From the NCBI RefSeq assembly GCF_000719865.1, contig NZ_JOID01000014.1, forward strand, positions 101,125-165,124: DNA of 64,000 bases, in the 5' to 3' direction. The notes under the pieces were generated by a model, which saw nothing but the letters and a program-made list of their open reading frames with translations, ran no database searches and was not told where the DNA came from. Positions 7,586 to 15,350 of this stretch are shown in pieces (the first letter of the stretch is position 1; each line of letters opens with the position of its first letter). Source of the stretch: Streptomyces albus subsp. albus (GTDB lineage Bacteria; Actinomycetota; Actinomycetes; Streptomycetales; Streptomycetaceae). A program made the position numbers and the translations under genes.

Positions 7586-8454
7586 TGAACGAGAACACCA
7601 AATCCGCACTCGCTGCGGGCGTCGTGGGCGGCTACATCCTGGGACGGACCCGGAAGGCGAAGCTCGTCCTGGGGCTGGCCTCCTTCCTCGTCGGCCGGGG
7701 ACTGGGGATCAGCCCGCAGAGCATCGTCACCGACGGCGTGCGCAAACTGACGTCGTCCCCGCAGCTCGGTTCACTGGGCGAGCAGGTGCGCGGGGAACTG
7801 CTGTCCGCGGGCAAGGCGGCGGCCGCGGCCGCCGCCAACCGCCGGCTCGACTCGCTGGCGGACGCCATCCAGGAGCGGACCCGGGCCCTCCAGGAGGACA
7901 CCGAGGAAGGCGAAGAGGGAGAGGAAGAAGAGCCGGAGGAGGAGGGGCCCGAGGCCGAGGAGGAAGAGGAGGAGGGCCCCGAGGCCGAGGAGGAAGAAGA
8001 GGAAGAGGAGCAGGAGGAGGAAGAAGAGGGCCCCGAGGCCGAGGAGGAAGAAGAGGAGGAGCCCGAAGAGGAGGAAGAGGAAGAGGAGGAGCCCGAAGCC
8101 GAGGAGGAGCGGCCGGCCCGCAAGACCGGCCGAAAGCCGGCACGAAAGAAGCCGGAAGCCCGGAAACCGGAGCAGAAGAAGGCCGCGCAGAAGAAGCCCG
8201 CGGAGAAGAAGCCGGCGCGGAAGAAGGCACAGCCGAAGAAGGAAACCGCCGAGAAGCCGGCTGCCAAGAAGCAGGCCGCCAAGAGAGCCCAGAAGAAGGC
8301 TCCGGCAAGGAAGGCTCCGGCGCAGAAGAAACCGCAGGGGAGAAAAGCACCCGCCAAGAAGACCGCTCCGGCGAAGAAGACCGCAGCGAAGAGGACATCT
8401 GCCCGCAAGGCCACGGCGGAGAAGTCGGCCGCCCGGTCCGGCCGTCGGAGGTAG
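7585..8454 (+). CDS. gvpY: GvpY-like gas-vesicle protein with acidic block and lysine-rich tail
   Basis: 289 aa. A short hydrophobic N-terminal region (about 8-45, Gly-rich helix pair) is followed by a helical segment to about residue 105, an almost pure Glu stretch (about 108-172) with GPEAEEEE repeats, and a Lys/Ala/Pro tail with KKPA/KKAP repeats resembling histone H1 tails. This position and composition match the gene called gvpY in Streptomyces gvp clusters; its function is not established. The charge-segregated layout suggests a disordered scaffold or a nucleoid/vesicle linker, which is inference. Confidence 0.82.
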   Translation: MNENTKSALAAGVVGGYILGRTRKAKLVLGLASFLVGRGLGISPQSIVTDGVRKLTSSPQLGSLGEQVRGELLSAGKAAAAAAANRRLDSLADAIQERTRALQEDTEEGEEGEEEEPEEEGPEAEEEEEEGPEAEEEEEEEEQEEEEEGPEAEEEEEEEPEEEEEEEEEPEAEEERPARKTGRKPARKKPEARKPEQKKAAQKKPAEKKPARKKAQPKKETAEKPAAKKQAAKRAQKKAPARKAPAQKKPQGRKAPAKKTAPAKKTAAKRTSARKATAEKSAARSGRRR

Positions 8455-8460
8455 CGGATC

Positions 8461-9531
8461 ATGCCCGATAAGGACCAGAACGGGAACGGATCCGGTATCG
8501 ACCGGCTCCGTAAGGAGTTCGGCGACTACCTCGGCGCCAAGTCGCAGCGGTTGGTGGAATCGGCGGGCGGTCGGTTGTCCGACCTCACCGGACGTCTCAC
8601 CGACGCGGCCGAGAACGGCGGCACGCTGCCCAAGGTCGGCGCCCGCGTGCTGGGCGGGGAATCCCCGGCGAAAGCGTTCATGGGCGAGAAGGCCAAGGGA
8701 GTAAAGGACACCATCGTGGGCAAGGCCAAGGACGCGGTCGGCGCCGGGGGTGGCGAGGGCAAGGGCAAGAAGAAGCCCGGCGACGTCAAGGTCACGAACA
8801 TCGTCGAAACCCTCGACGTCGGCCTCTCGCTGCGCACCTGCTACGACTACTGGTGCCAGTTCGAGGACTTCAGCGGCTTCATGAAGGGCGTTCGCCACGT
8901 CTCCAAGTCGGACGAGGTGACCTCGGACTGGAAGGCCAAGGTCGGCCCGTCGACCCGCGGCTGGCAGGCGACGATCGACGAGCAGATCCCGGATGAACGC
9001 ATCGTCTGGAACTCCGAGGGCGCCAAGGGCACCACCCGGGGATGCGTCTCCTTCCACGAACTGGCGCCGAACCTCACGCGCATCGTGGTCGTCGTGGAGT
9101 ACTACCCCTCCGGCTTCTTCGAGAAGACCGCCAACATCTGGCGGGCCCAGGGCCGCCGGCTGCGGCTCGACCTCAAGCACTTCCAGCGGTACGTGACGCT
9201 GGGCGCCGAGGAGGAGCCCGAGGGCTGGCGCGGTGAGATCCGCGACGGCGAGGTGGTCCGCAGCCACGAGGACGCGATGGAAGAGGAGGAACGCGAGGGC
9301 GAGGAGGAGGAGCCCGAGGGCGAGGAAGGCGAGGAAGAGCAGGAGGGCGAGGAGGAGCCCGACGGCGAGGAAGAGGACGAGGAGGAAGAAGGAGAGGAGG
9401 ACGAGGAGGACGAGGAGGACGAGGAAGAAGAGGAAGAAGAGGAAGAAGAGGACGACGAGTACGACGAGGACGGGGAAGAGGGCGACGAGGAGGACGAGGA
9501 GTACGAGGCGGAGGACGAGGAAGAGGAGTGA
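8461..9531 (+). CDS. gvpZ: GvpZ-like SRPBCC protein with polyacidic tail
   Basis: 356 aa in three parts: a charged helical N-terminus (1-100), an SRPBCC/polyketide-cyclase-like domain (about 105-245; YDYWCQFEDFSGFMKGV, DEQIPDERIVW), and a C-terminal tail of about 95 residues that is nearly all Glu/Asp. Its place between gvpY and gvpJ is that of gvpZ. SRPBCC domains bind hydrophobic ligands, and a coenzyme-Q-binding-like subset is related; the ligand is unknown. The SRPBCC core closely resembles the protein at 63386-63835. Confidence 0.82.
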   Translation: MPDKDQNGNGSGIDRLRKEFGDYLGAKSQRLVESAGGRLSDLTGRLTDAAENGGTLPKVGARVLGGESPAKAFMGEKAKGVKDTIVGKAKDAVGAGGGEGKGKKKPGDVKVTNIVETLDVGLSLRTCYDYWCQFEDFSGFMKGVRHVSKSDEVTSDWKAKVGPSTRGWQATIDEQIPDERIVWNSEGAKGTTRGCVSFHELAPNLTRIVVVVEYYPSGFFEKTANIWRAQGRRLRLDLKHFQRYVTLGAEEEPEGWRGEIRDGEVVRSHEDAMEEEEREGEEEEPEGEEGEEEQEGEEEPDGEEEDEEEEGEEDEEDEEDEEEEEEEEEEDDEYDEDGEEGDEEDEEYEAEDEEEE

Positions 9532-9540
9532 GCGGGCGCG

Positions 9541-9918
9541 ATGACCACGACGATTGAGACCCCGCACACGCCGGGTTCGGGAGCCTGCTGTACCTACGGC
9601 CCCACCACGGCCAACCTCGCCGACATTCTCGAACGCGTGCTGGACAAGGGCATCGTGATCGCCGGTGACATCAAGATCGATCTCCTCGACATCGAACTGC
9701 TGACGATCCGGATCCGGCTCTTCGTCTCCTCCGTCGACACGGCCCGCAAGGCCGGGATCAACTGGTGGGAGACGGACCCGGCACTCTCCACCCGCGCCCA
9801 GCAGGACCAGCTCGCCGAGGAGAACCAGGTCCTCCGGGAACGGATCGCGGCTCTGGAACGGGGCTCCGGAGAGCCGGAGGAGCGGGGCGCCGGGCAGAGG
9901 GAGCGTGCCCGGGTATGA
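9541..9918 (+). CDS. gvpJ: Gas vesicle protein GvpJ
   Basis: 125 aa, GvpA/J/M-family minor structural protein. The core is NLADILERVLDKGIVIAGDI followed by DLLDIELLTIRIRLFVSSVD (residues 24-65), then a coiled-coil-like tail (LAEENQVLRERIAALE). It starts 9 nt after gvpZ, and its stop overlaps the gvpL start (ATGA). GvpJ homologues are thought to sit at special positions such as the tips or seams of the shell. Confidence 0.9.
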   Translation: MTTTIETPHTPGSGACCTYGPTTANLADILERVLDKGIVIAGDIKIDLLDIELLTIRIRLFVSSVDTARKAGINWWETDPALSTRAQQDQLAEENQVLRERIAALERGSGEPEERGAGQRERARV

Positions 9919-10892
9919 CCTCGCCCCCGGCCCCGCTTCGGGCCTCGTACCCGTCCGTGACCCCGGCTCCGACCGTGACCGCGACCGATCCGGCCGCCGG
10001 CGCCCCCGCGACCCGGGTGGCCCCCGCCGCCGTCCCGGCCGCCCCGGCGGCCGTCTCCGCCGGCTCCACGCTCACCTGCGTCTTCGTGGTCTGCCGGGAC
10101 GGCGATCCCGCCCCGGCTCTCGCCACGACCCCCGGCCACCGCGGCGGCGGACCTCTTCGCACTCTCCCGGTGGGCCCGTTGACGGCGGTCGTGCAGGACG
10201 TGCCCGCGGCGGAGTTCTCCGAGGAGGCCCTGCGCAAGCGGCTGTCCGACCCCGGCGAGCTGGAGCTCTGCGCCCGGGGACACCACGCGGTGGTGGCCGC
10301 GGTGGCCGGCCGATCGTCCGCGATCCCCTTTCCCCTCGCCACCCTCTACCGCGAGGACGGGCGCGTCCGCGCGGCGCTGCGGGCCAAGGAGCAGCGGCTG
10401 CACGCCGTGTTCGACCGGATCGCGGGCCGCGTGGAATGGGGCGTCAAGGTCTACGCCGCCCCGCTTCCCGCCAACGCCGGCACCGCCCCCGCGACCGGCA
10501 CGGCCCCGTCGACCGGCACGGCCCCGGACGCCGAGGCGCCCGCCCCCGGCGCGGGCCGCGCCTATCTCGCGCGGGTACGCGGCCGGCACCGTGCCCGGGA
10601 GGACCGGCAGAACGCCGCCCTGCGTGCCGCCGAGCAGGTGGACGCCGCCCTGCGCGGCGTCTCGGCGGCCGCCCGGCGCCTGCGGATCCACGATCCCCGG
10701 CCGGCCGGCGACCCGCGCGCACAGCTGCTGAACGCGGCCTATCTGATCGACCGGGACCGCGACGAGACCGTCGCCGCCGTCCTCCAGCGGCTGCGGGCGG
10801 ACCCCGGTACCGCCAGCGTGCACATCGAGGTCACCGGACCCTGGGTGCCCTACTCCTTCGCAGCCACCGGGGAGGACGAGGGTGACGGCTGA
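9915..10892 (+). CDS. gvpL: Gas vesicle protein GvpL
   Basis: 325 aa, GvpF/L family. The first 50 residues are a Pro/Ala/Thr-rich low-complexity leader, followed by the GvpL domain: LTCVFVVCRDG, IPFPLATLYRED (matching GvpF VLPMRFG), VEWGVKVY and C-terminal GPWVPYSFA. A second Ala/Thr/Gly-rich insert lies near 185-205. The start ATG overlaps the gvpJ stop. Confidence 0.9.
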   Translation: MTSPPAPLRASYPSVTPAPTVTATDPAAGAPATRVAPAAVPAAPAAVSAGSTLTCVFVVCRDGDPAPALATTPGHRGGGPLRTLPVGPLTAVVQDVPAAEFSEEALRKRLSDPGELELCARGHHAVVAAVAGRSSAIPFPLATLYREDGRVRAALRAKEQRLHAVFDRIAGRVEWGVKVYAAPLPANAGTAPATGTAPSTGTAPDAEAPAPGAGRAYLARVRGRHRAREDRQNAALRAAEQVDAALRGVSAAARRLRIHDPRPAGDPRAQLLNAAYLIDRDRDETVAAVLQRLRADPGTASVHIEVTGPWVPYSFAATGEDEGDG

Positions 10893-11139
10893 CACGGTCG
10901 CCGGGACGGCCCCGGCACGCACGCTGTCCTGGGACGAACGCCCCGAGGGAGCCGTCGGCCCGATCGGCGTACCGCTGGTGGACCTCCTGGACCGGGTCCT
11001 GGCCACCGGTGTCGTCATCAGCGGCGACATCGTCATCGCCATCGCCGAGGTGCCCCTGGTGCGGGTCTCGCTGCACGCGCTGCTCTCCTCGGTCAGCGAG
11101 CGGATGCCCGCCCCCTGGCCCGACGGAGGACCGCTGTGA
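10882..11139 (+). CDS. gvpS: Gas vesicle protein GvpS (GvpA-like)
   Basis: 85 aa, third GvpA-fold protein of the operon (VPLVDLLDRVLATGVVISGD, IVIAIAEVPLVRVSLHALLS). The GTG start at 10882 lies 11 nt inside the end of gvpL; its own end overlaps gvpK by 4 nt (GTGA). Tight overlaps show translational coupling. Confidence 0.88.
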   Translation: MTADTVAGTAPARTLSWDERPEGAVGPIGVPLVDLLDRVLATGVVISGDIVIAIAEVPLVRVSLHALLSSVSERMPAPWPDGGPL

Positions 11140-11417
11140 GCGGCGGCCGCCGGCTGGACGTGGAACCCGACACCGTCGGGCGGGACCTGGTGGCCCTCGT
11201 CCTCACCGTCGTCGAACTGCTCCGGCAGCTGATGGAGCGGCAGGCGATCCGCCGCGTCGAGGAGGACGACCTCACCGAGGACCAGATCGAGCGGATCGGG
11301 ACGACCCTGATGCTGCTGGAGGAGCGGATGGCCGAACTCCGCGAGCGGTTCGGGCTGCGCCCCGAGGACCTCAACCTCGACCTGGGCCCGCTGGGGACCC
11401 TGCTGCCCCGCGACTGA
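11136..11417 (+). CDS. gvpK: Gas vesicle protein GvpK
   Basis: 93 aa, GvpK family: LDVEPDTVGRDLVALVLTVV, RQLMERQAIRRVEEDDLTED, then LGLPLGT-like RFGLRPEDLNLDLGPLGTLL. The GTG at 11136 overlaps gvpS. Last gene of the operon; no gvpN ATPase or gvpC follows, as is usual in Streptomyces clusters. Confidence 0.92.
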   Translation: MSGGRRLDVEPDTVGRDLVALVLTVVELLRQLMERQAIRRVEEDDLTEDQIERIGTTLMLLEERMAELRERFGLRPEDLNLDLGPLGTLLPRD

Positions 11418-12011
11418 CGGTGCCGGGCTGTGCCCGGGAGCCGAAGCCGCCCATCGGGAGCGGCGGCCCGCGGCCCGCGCCGCGCTCGCGCGCACCGGGC
11501 CGAGGGTCCGACGGCCAGTGGCCGAGGACAGGGCGGCGACGGCGAGGGGGGGCGGGGTTCCGGCACGGTGCGCAGTGGGGCGGGCAGGCGGTGCGGACCC
11601 TGCTCGCCCTCAGGGCTGCCCGTTCGCCCCACTCCCCGCGGCCCGGTGCGGAGGGGGGTGCAGCATCGTCCGAGCGGTTCGGGCAGGCCGACGGGTGCCG
11701 GTCCGCTCTCGTCCCGGAGCGGGTCCTCCGGTGCCCCGTCGCCGCGCGGCGGCCGGAGCGCGCCGGGCTCACCGGGCGCGTGACGGAATGACGCCGGTCA
11801 CCAACGGTGCCCGCGGTCCCCGCGGCCGCGCCCTCCCCGCAGGCGGAACCGGGCATAAGCGCTCCGTGCGCCACTGCGCACCGTGCCGGAACCCCATCCC
11901 CACCCCCACCGCCACCCCTGGCGCTACAGGACGGCGGGGGAGCCGCGGCAGCCGAACGGCGGGACAGAGACAGTGCGGGCAGTGCCCGGGCCCGACGATC
12001 GCCGGGCGCCC
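11418..12011. other. Gene-free spacer after the gvp operon
   Basis: About 590 bp with no credible coding region on either strand; frames open here are GC-rich shadows without domains or ribosome sites. It contains the long inverted repeat listed separately, and no transposase remnant was recognised. Confidence 0.6.
11554..11895. repeat. 342-bp segment bounded by a perfect 25-bp inverted repeat
   Basis: The arm at 11554-11578 begins GGGGTTCCGGCACGGTGC, and the arm at 11871-11895 is its exact reverse complement over all 25 bases. Outside the arms both flanks are G-rich/C-rich and partly complementary; no obvious target-site duplication is visible. The 292-bp interior has no gene. The layout fits a non-autonomous mobile element (MITE-like) or a recombination/regulatory structure; which one cannot be decided from one copy. 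Confidence 0.7.
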
Positions 12012-12170
12012 TCAGCGGCCCCGCAGGGCCACCATGCCGGCCGTGACCCCGGCCAGCACGATCCAGCCGAACCACAGCCAGCCGCTGCCGCCGAGGGCCA
12101 CCGTGTACGCGGTCACCACGACCAGGGCGGCCACCGTGGCGATCGTCATCGCCTTCACAGATGGGGGCAT
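12012..12170 (-). CDS. Small membrane protein, 52 aa
   Basis: Begins MPPSVKAMTIATVAALVVVT and ends VLAGVTAGMVALRGR; two hydrophobic helices separated by a GGSGW turn. GGAGGAGG sits 8 nt before the ATG at 12170, which makes a real gene likely despite its size. It lies 84 nt downstream of ctaG on the same strand. Function unknown. Confidence 0.75.
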   Translation of the reverse strand: MPPSVKAMTIATVAALVVVTAYTVALGGSGWLWFGWIVLAGVTAGMVALRGR

Positions 12171-12254
12171 GCCGCATCCTCCTCCCGGCCGTCCCCGCGC
12201 GGACGCGCGGACCGCGGCCAGGAGACCATCGTCACCCGGAAGCGGCCTCCACCG

Positions 12255-13205
12255 CTACCGACCGCGTGACTGGAGTGACGCCAGGTAGGCGTTGTAGGCG
12301 GCCAGCTCCTGGTCGCCGTCCCGGTCCGCCGCCCGGTCGGAGCGCCGGGCCTGCCGCTCCTCCGAGCCGTGCCACTGGTAGAGCAGGGCCACCAGCACGA
12401 TCACCGAGGGGATCTCGCTGAACGCCCAGGCGATGCCGCCCGCCGCCTGCTGGTCGGCCAGCGCGTCGAGTCCCAGCGACACGGGCGGGTCGGCGTACGT
12501 CCCGACCATCGGCGCGGTCGCCATCATCAGCGCGATGCCGAAGAACGCGTGGAACGGCATCCCGGCGAAGAGTTCGAGCATGCGCATGATGTAGCCCGGA
12601 CGGTGCGGCCCCGGGTCCACGCCCATGATCGGCCAGAAGAAGGCCAGGCCCACCGCCAGGAAGTGGACCATCATCGCGATGTGCCCGGCCGTGCTGCCCA
12701 TGAGCCAGTCGAAGAGCGGGGTGAAGTAGAGACCGTAGAGACTGGCGATGAACATCGGGATGGTGAACGCCGGATGCGAGATGATCCGCACATAGCGGCT
12801 GTGCAGCAGCGCCACCAGCAGCTCGCGCGGGCCCTTGTGGCCGCGGGGCGCCGTCGGCAGGGCGCGCAGCGCGAGGGTCACCGGCGCGCCGAGCAGCAGC
12901 AGGATCGGCGAGACCATGCTGATCACCATGTGCTGCACCATGTGCACGCTGAACATGACCATGCCGTACTCGTTGAGCCCGGTGGACATCACCAGCACGA
13001 TGCTGGCAAGACCCGTGACCCAGGCGACCGTACGCCCCACGGGCCAGGCGTCGCCGCGCCGCCGCAGCCGGAGCACGGCCCAGCCGTAGAGGGCCAGCGC
13101 GACCAGGCAGGCGGCGAGGAAGAACGGGTCGCCCGTGAACTCCAGGCCGCGGGCGAGGGTGAAGGGCGGCAGATCCATGGTCATGCCGTGTTCGCCGTGA
13201 TCCAT
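12255..13205 (-). CDS. ctaG: Cytochrome c oxidase assembly protein, CtaG/Caa3 type
   Basis: 316 aa, PF09678-like polytopic membrane protein with about seven helices. Family features are LNEYGMVMFSVHMVQHMVIS (likely metal-binding Met/His), ISHPAFTIPMFIASLYGLYF and AVGLAFFWPIMGVDP. These proteins help deliver copper to the cytochrome c oxidase CuB site in Gram-positive bacteria. The N-terminal MDHGEHGM is His/Met-rich. Separate from pfkA by a strong terminator. Confidence 0.9.
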   Translation of the reverse strand: MDHGEHGMTMDLPPFTLARGLEFTGDPFFLAACLVALALYGWAVLRLRRRGDAWPVGRTVAWVTGLASIVLVMSTGLNEYGMVMFSVHMVQHMVISMVSPILLLLGAPVTLALRALPTAPRGHKGPRELLVALLHSRYVRIISHPAFTIPMFIASLYGLYFTPLFDWLMGSTAGHIAMMVHFLAVGLAFFWPIMGVDPGPHRPGYIMRMLELFAGMPFHAFFGIALMMATAPMVGTYADPPVSLGLDALADQQAAGGIAWAFSEIPSVIVLVALLYQWHGSEERQARRSDRAADRDGDQELAAYNAYLASLQSRGR

Positions 13206-13287
13206 CCGCTCTCTCCTCTTGCGCGGGAATACCGCTTTCGCGGGGGTTCCGCGCGATCCGCGCCCTCCGCAGCCACCAGAGTAGAAC

Positions 13288-13320
13288 CGCCCCCGGCCGG
13301 GATCCCGGCCGGGGGCGTTC
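13288..13320. terminator. Terminator downstream of pfkA
   Basis: A perfect 30-nt palindrome, CGCCCCCGGCCGGGA plus its complement (13288-13317), flanked by GAAC/GTTC. It follows the minus-strand pfkA stop and precedes the ctaG promoter. Confidence 0.8.
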
Positions 13321-13349
13321 CAGAGGGTTCCGCAAGCGTTCCGGCCGGT

Positions 13350-14375
13350 CTACAGCACGGTCTCGGCCTCGGCGTACCGCTCCCGCGGCACGGTCTTCAG
13401 CGACTCGACCGCCTCGGCTATCGGGATCAGCCGGATGTCGGTGCCCCGCAGCGCGGTGATCCTGCCGAACTCCCGGCGGTGCACCGCCTCCACGGCGTGC
13501 CAGCCGAAGCGGGTGGCCAGCACCCGGTCGTACGCGGTGGGGGTGCCGCCGCGCTGGACGTGGCCGAGGATGACCGGGCGGGCCTCCTTGCCGAGCCGGT
13601 GCTCCAGCTCGGTGGAGAGCTGCCGGGCGACGCCGGCGAACCGCTCGTGTCCGTAGATGTCCTTGCCGCCGATGTCGAAGTCCATCGAGCCGGCGCGGGG
13701 CTTGGCGCCCTCGGCGACGACGACGATCGCGAACTTCTTCCCGGCCAGGAACCGCTTGCCGACCCGGGCGGTCAGCTCGTCGATGTCGAAGGGCCGCTCG
13801 GGGACGACGATGGCGTGGGCGCCGGCCGCCATGCCGGAGTGCAGCGCGATCCAGCCGGTGTGCCGGCCCATGACCTCGACGATCAGCACCCGCTGATGGG
13901 ACTCGGCGGTGGTCTTGAGCCGGTCCAGCGCCTCGGTGGCGACGCCCACCGCGGTGTCGAACCCGAAGGTGACGTCGGTGCCGGCGATGTCGTTGTCGAT
14001 CGTCTTGGGCACCCCGACGATCGGCAGCCCGGCGTCGGAGAGCAGCCGCGCCGCCTTGAGCGTCCCCTCGCCGCCGATCGGGATGACGGCGTCCAGGCCG
14101 AGCTCCTCGACATGGCCGCGGGCCCGCTCCACCCCGTCCACCAGGTGGGCCGGCTGGACGCGGGAGGAGCCGAGGATGGTGCCGCCGCGGGCGAGGATGC
14201 CGCTCACCGCGTCCAGGTCCAGCGTGCGGTAGTCGGCCTCCAGCAGGCCCTTCCAGCCGTCGTTGAATCCGATGACCTCGTCGCCGTGGTCCGCGACGGC
14301 GCGGTGCACGACCGAGCGGATGACGGCGTTCAGACCGGGGCAGTCGCCGCCGGACGTGAGCACACCAATACGCAT
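13350..14375 (-). CDS. pfkA: 6-phosphofructokinase
   Basis: 341 aa; phosphorylates fructose 6-phosphate in glycolysis. Nucleotide loop TSGGDCPGLNAVIR (8-20), GGEGTLKAA (101-109), substrate motif PKTIDNDIAGTD (123-134) and MGRHTGWIAL. Gly104 is the residue found in ATP-dependent enzymes, while PKTIDND is the form also seen in PPi enzymes; Streptomyces Pfks with this combination are known to use ATP. The ATG at 14375 gives the canonical MRIGVLTSGG start. Streptomyces usually carry several pfkA copies, and this may be a secondary one. Confidence 0.93.
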   Translation of the reverse strand: MRIGVLTSGGDCPGLNAVIRSVVHRAVADHGDEVIGFNDGWKGLLEADYRTLDLDAVSGILARGGTILGSSRVQPAHLVDGVERARGHVEELGLDAVIPIGGEGTLKAARLLSDAGLPIVGVPKTIDNDIAGTDVTFGFDTAVGVATEALDRLKTTAESHQRVLIVEVMGRHTGWIALHSGMAAGAHAIVVPERPFDIDELTARVGKRFLAGKKFAIVVVAEGAKPRAGSMDFDIGGKDIYGHERFAGVARQLSTELEHRLGKEARPVILGHVQRGGTPTAYDRVLATRFGWHAVEAVHRREFGRITALRGTDIRLIPIAEAVESLKTVPRERYAEAETVL

Positions 14376-14590
14376 GGCGTATCCCAACCTCTGCAACTCA
14401 ACCGGAGACCGGACGCCGTCGTCCGGTTGGATCCCCGCCACCCTACAAGCGCGGGGTGGCGGGGCGCGGCGTTGTCCGAGGAGCGGACCGGACTGTTCAT
14501 CCCGCCGTCAACCGGCACCGGCCCCGGAAGCCGGAAGCCGACCACCCGCGGCCGGCGGCCGGCCCGGCGGCGGCACACTCCCGTCCCGGC

Positions 14591-15319
14591 TCAGGCGGGC
14601 TGGGTCGCCGCGGCGATCCGCTCCTGGCGCAGCGCCTCGTACCAGCGGTCGTCGGTCGGCGGCAGCGCGTTCACGTCGAGGGCCAGCTTGAGCAGCAGAT
14701 CGGCGATCTGCGGATTGCGGGCCAGCACCGGGCCGTGCATGTACGTGCCGAAGACGGTGTCGTTGTACGCGCCCTCCGTGCCGTCGCCCGTGCCGTTCCC
14801 GTTGCCGAAGCGGACCCGCGCGAAGGGGCGCGCGGTCGGGCCGAGGTGGGTGACGCCCTGGTGGTTCTCGAAGCCCGTCAGCGGCGGAAGATTCAGCCGG
14901 CCGTCGATGTCGGCCAGGACGTCGCCGACGCACCGGGCGGCCTCGCCCCGGGTGCTCACCACGTCCAGCAGGCCGAGCCCCGGCTCCTTCTCGCCCAGGT
15001 CGTTGATGAACTCGTGGCCCAGGATCTGGTAGCCGGCGCAGACCGAGAAGACGATCGCGCCGTTGGCCACGGCCCGGTTCAGGCCGCCGTCGCGGCGCAG
15101 CCGCTCGGCCGCCAGCCGCTGCGGCCGGTCCTCGCCGCCGCCGATCAGATAGATGTCGCCGGAGGTGGGCACCGGCTGGTCGCTGCGGACGTCCACGCGG
15201 GAGACCTCCAGGCCCCGCTGGCGGGCCCGCCGCTCCACCACCAGGGCGTTGCCCTGGTCGCCGTACGTGCTCAGCAGGTCCGGGTAGACCCAGACCAGGC
15301 GCAGGCTGCTGTCGCTCAT
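14591..15319 (-). CDS. gatD: Lipid II isoglutaminyl synthase, glutaminase subunit GatD
   Basis: 242 aa class-I glutamine amidotransferase. It releases ammonia from glutamine for amidation of D-Glu in the lipid II stem peptide, working with MurT. Nucleophile Cys94 lies in VFSVCAGYQILG; catalytic His195 in TYMHGPVLA; IGGGED (59-64) shapes the oxyanion hole. The start ATG at 15319 has GAGGA 9 nt upstream; an upstream in-frame ATG (15334) lacks it. The gene follows murT by 31 nt. Confidence 0.93.
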   Translation of the reverse strand: MSDSSLRLVWVYPDLLSTYGDQGNALVVERRARQRGLEVSRVDVRSDQPVPTSGDIYLIGGGEDRPQRLAAERLRRDGGLNRAVANGAIVFSVCAGYQILGHEFINDLGEKEPGLGLLDVVSTRGEAARCVGDVLADIDGRLNLPPLTGFENHQGVTHLGPTARPFARVRFGNGNGTGDGTEGAYNDTVFGTYMHGPVLARNPQIADLLLKLALDVNALPPTDDRWYEALRQERIAAATQPA

Positions 15320-15350
15320 GCTCGCATTCCTCAAGGGGGTCGGGGCGGGG

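Noticed and set aside
7632..9569. Long minus frames rich in Ser, Phe or Leu opposite gvpY/gvpZ
   Set aside because: Mirror translation of Glu/Lys repeats; not genes.
12369..15032. 887-codon plus-strand frame
   Set aside because: Antisense to ctaG, pfkA and gatD; no motifs.
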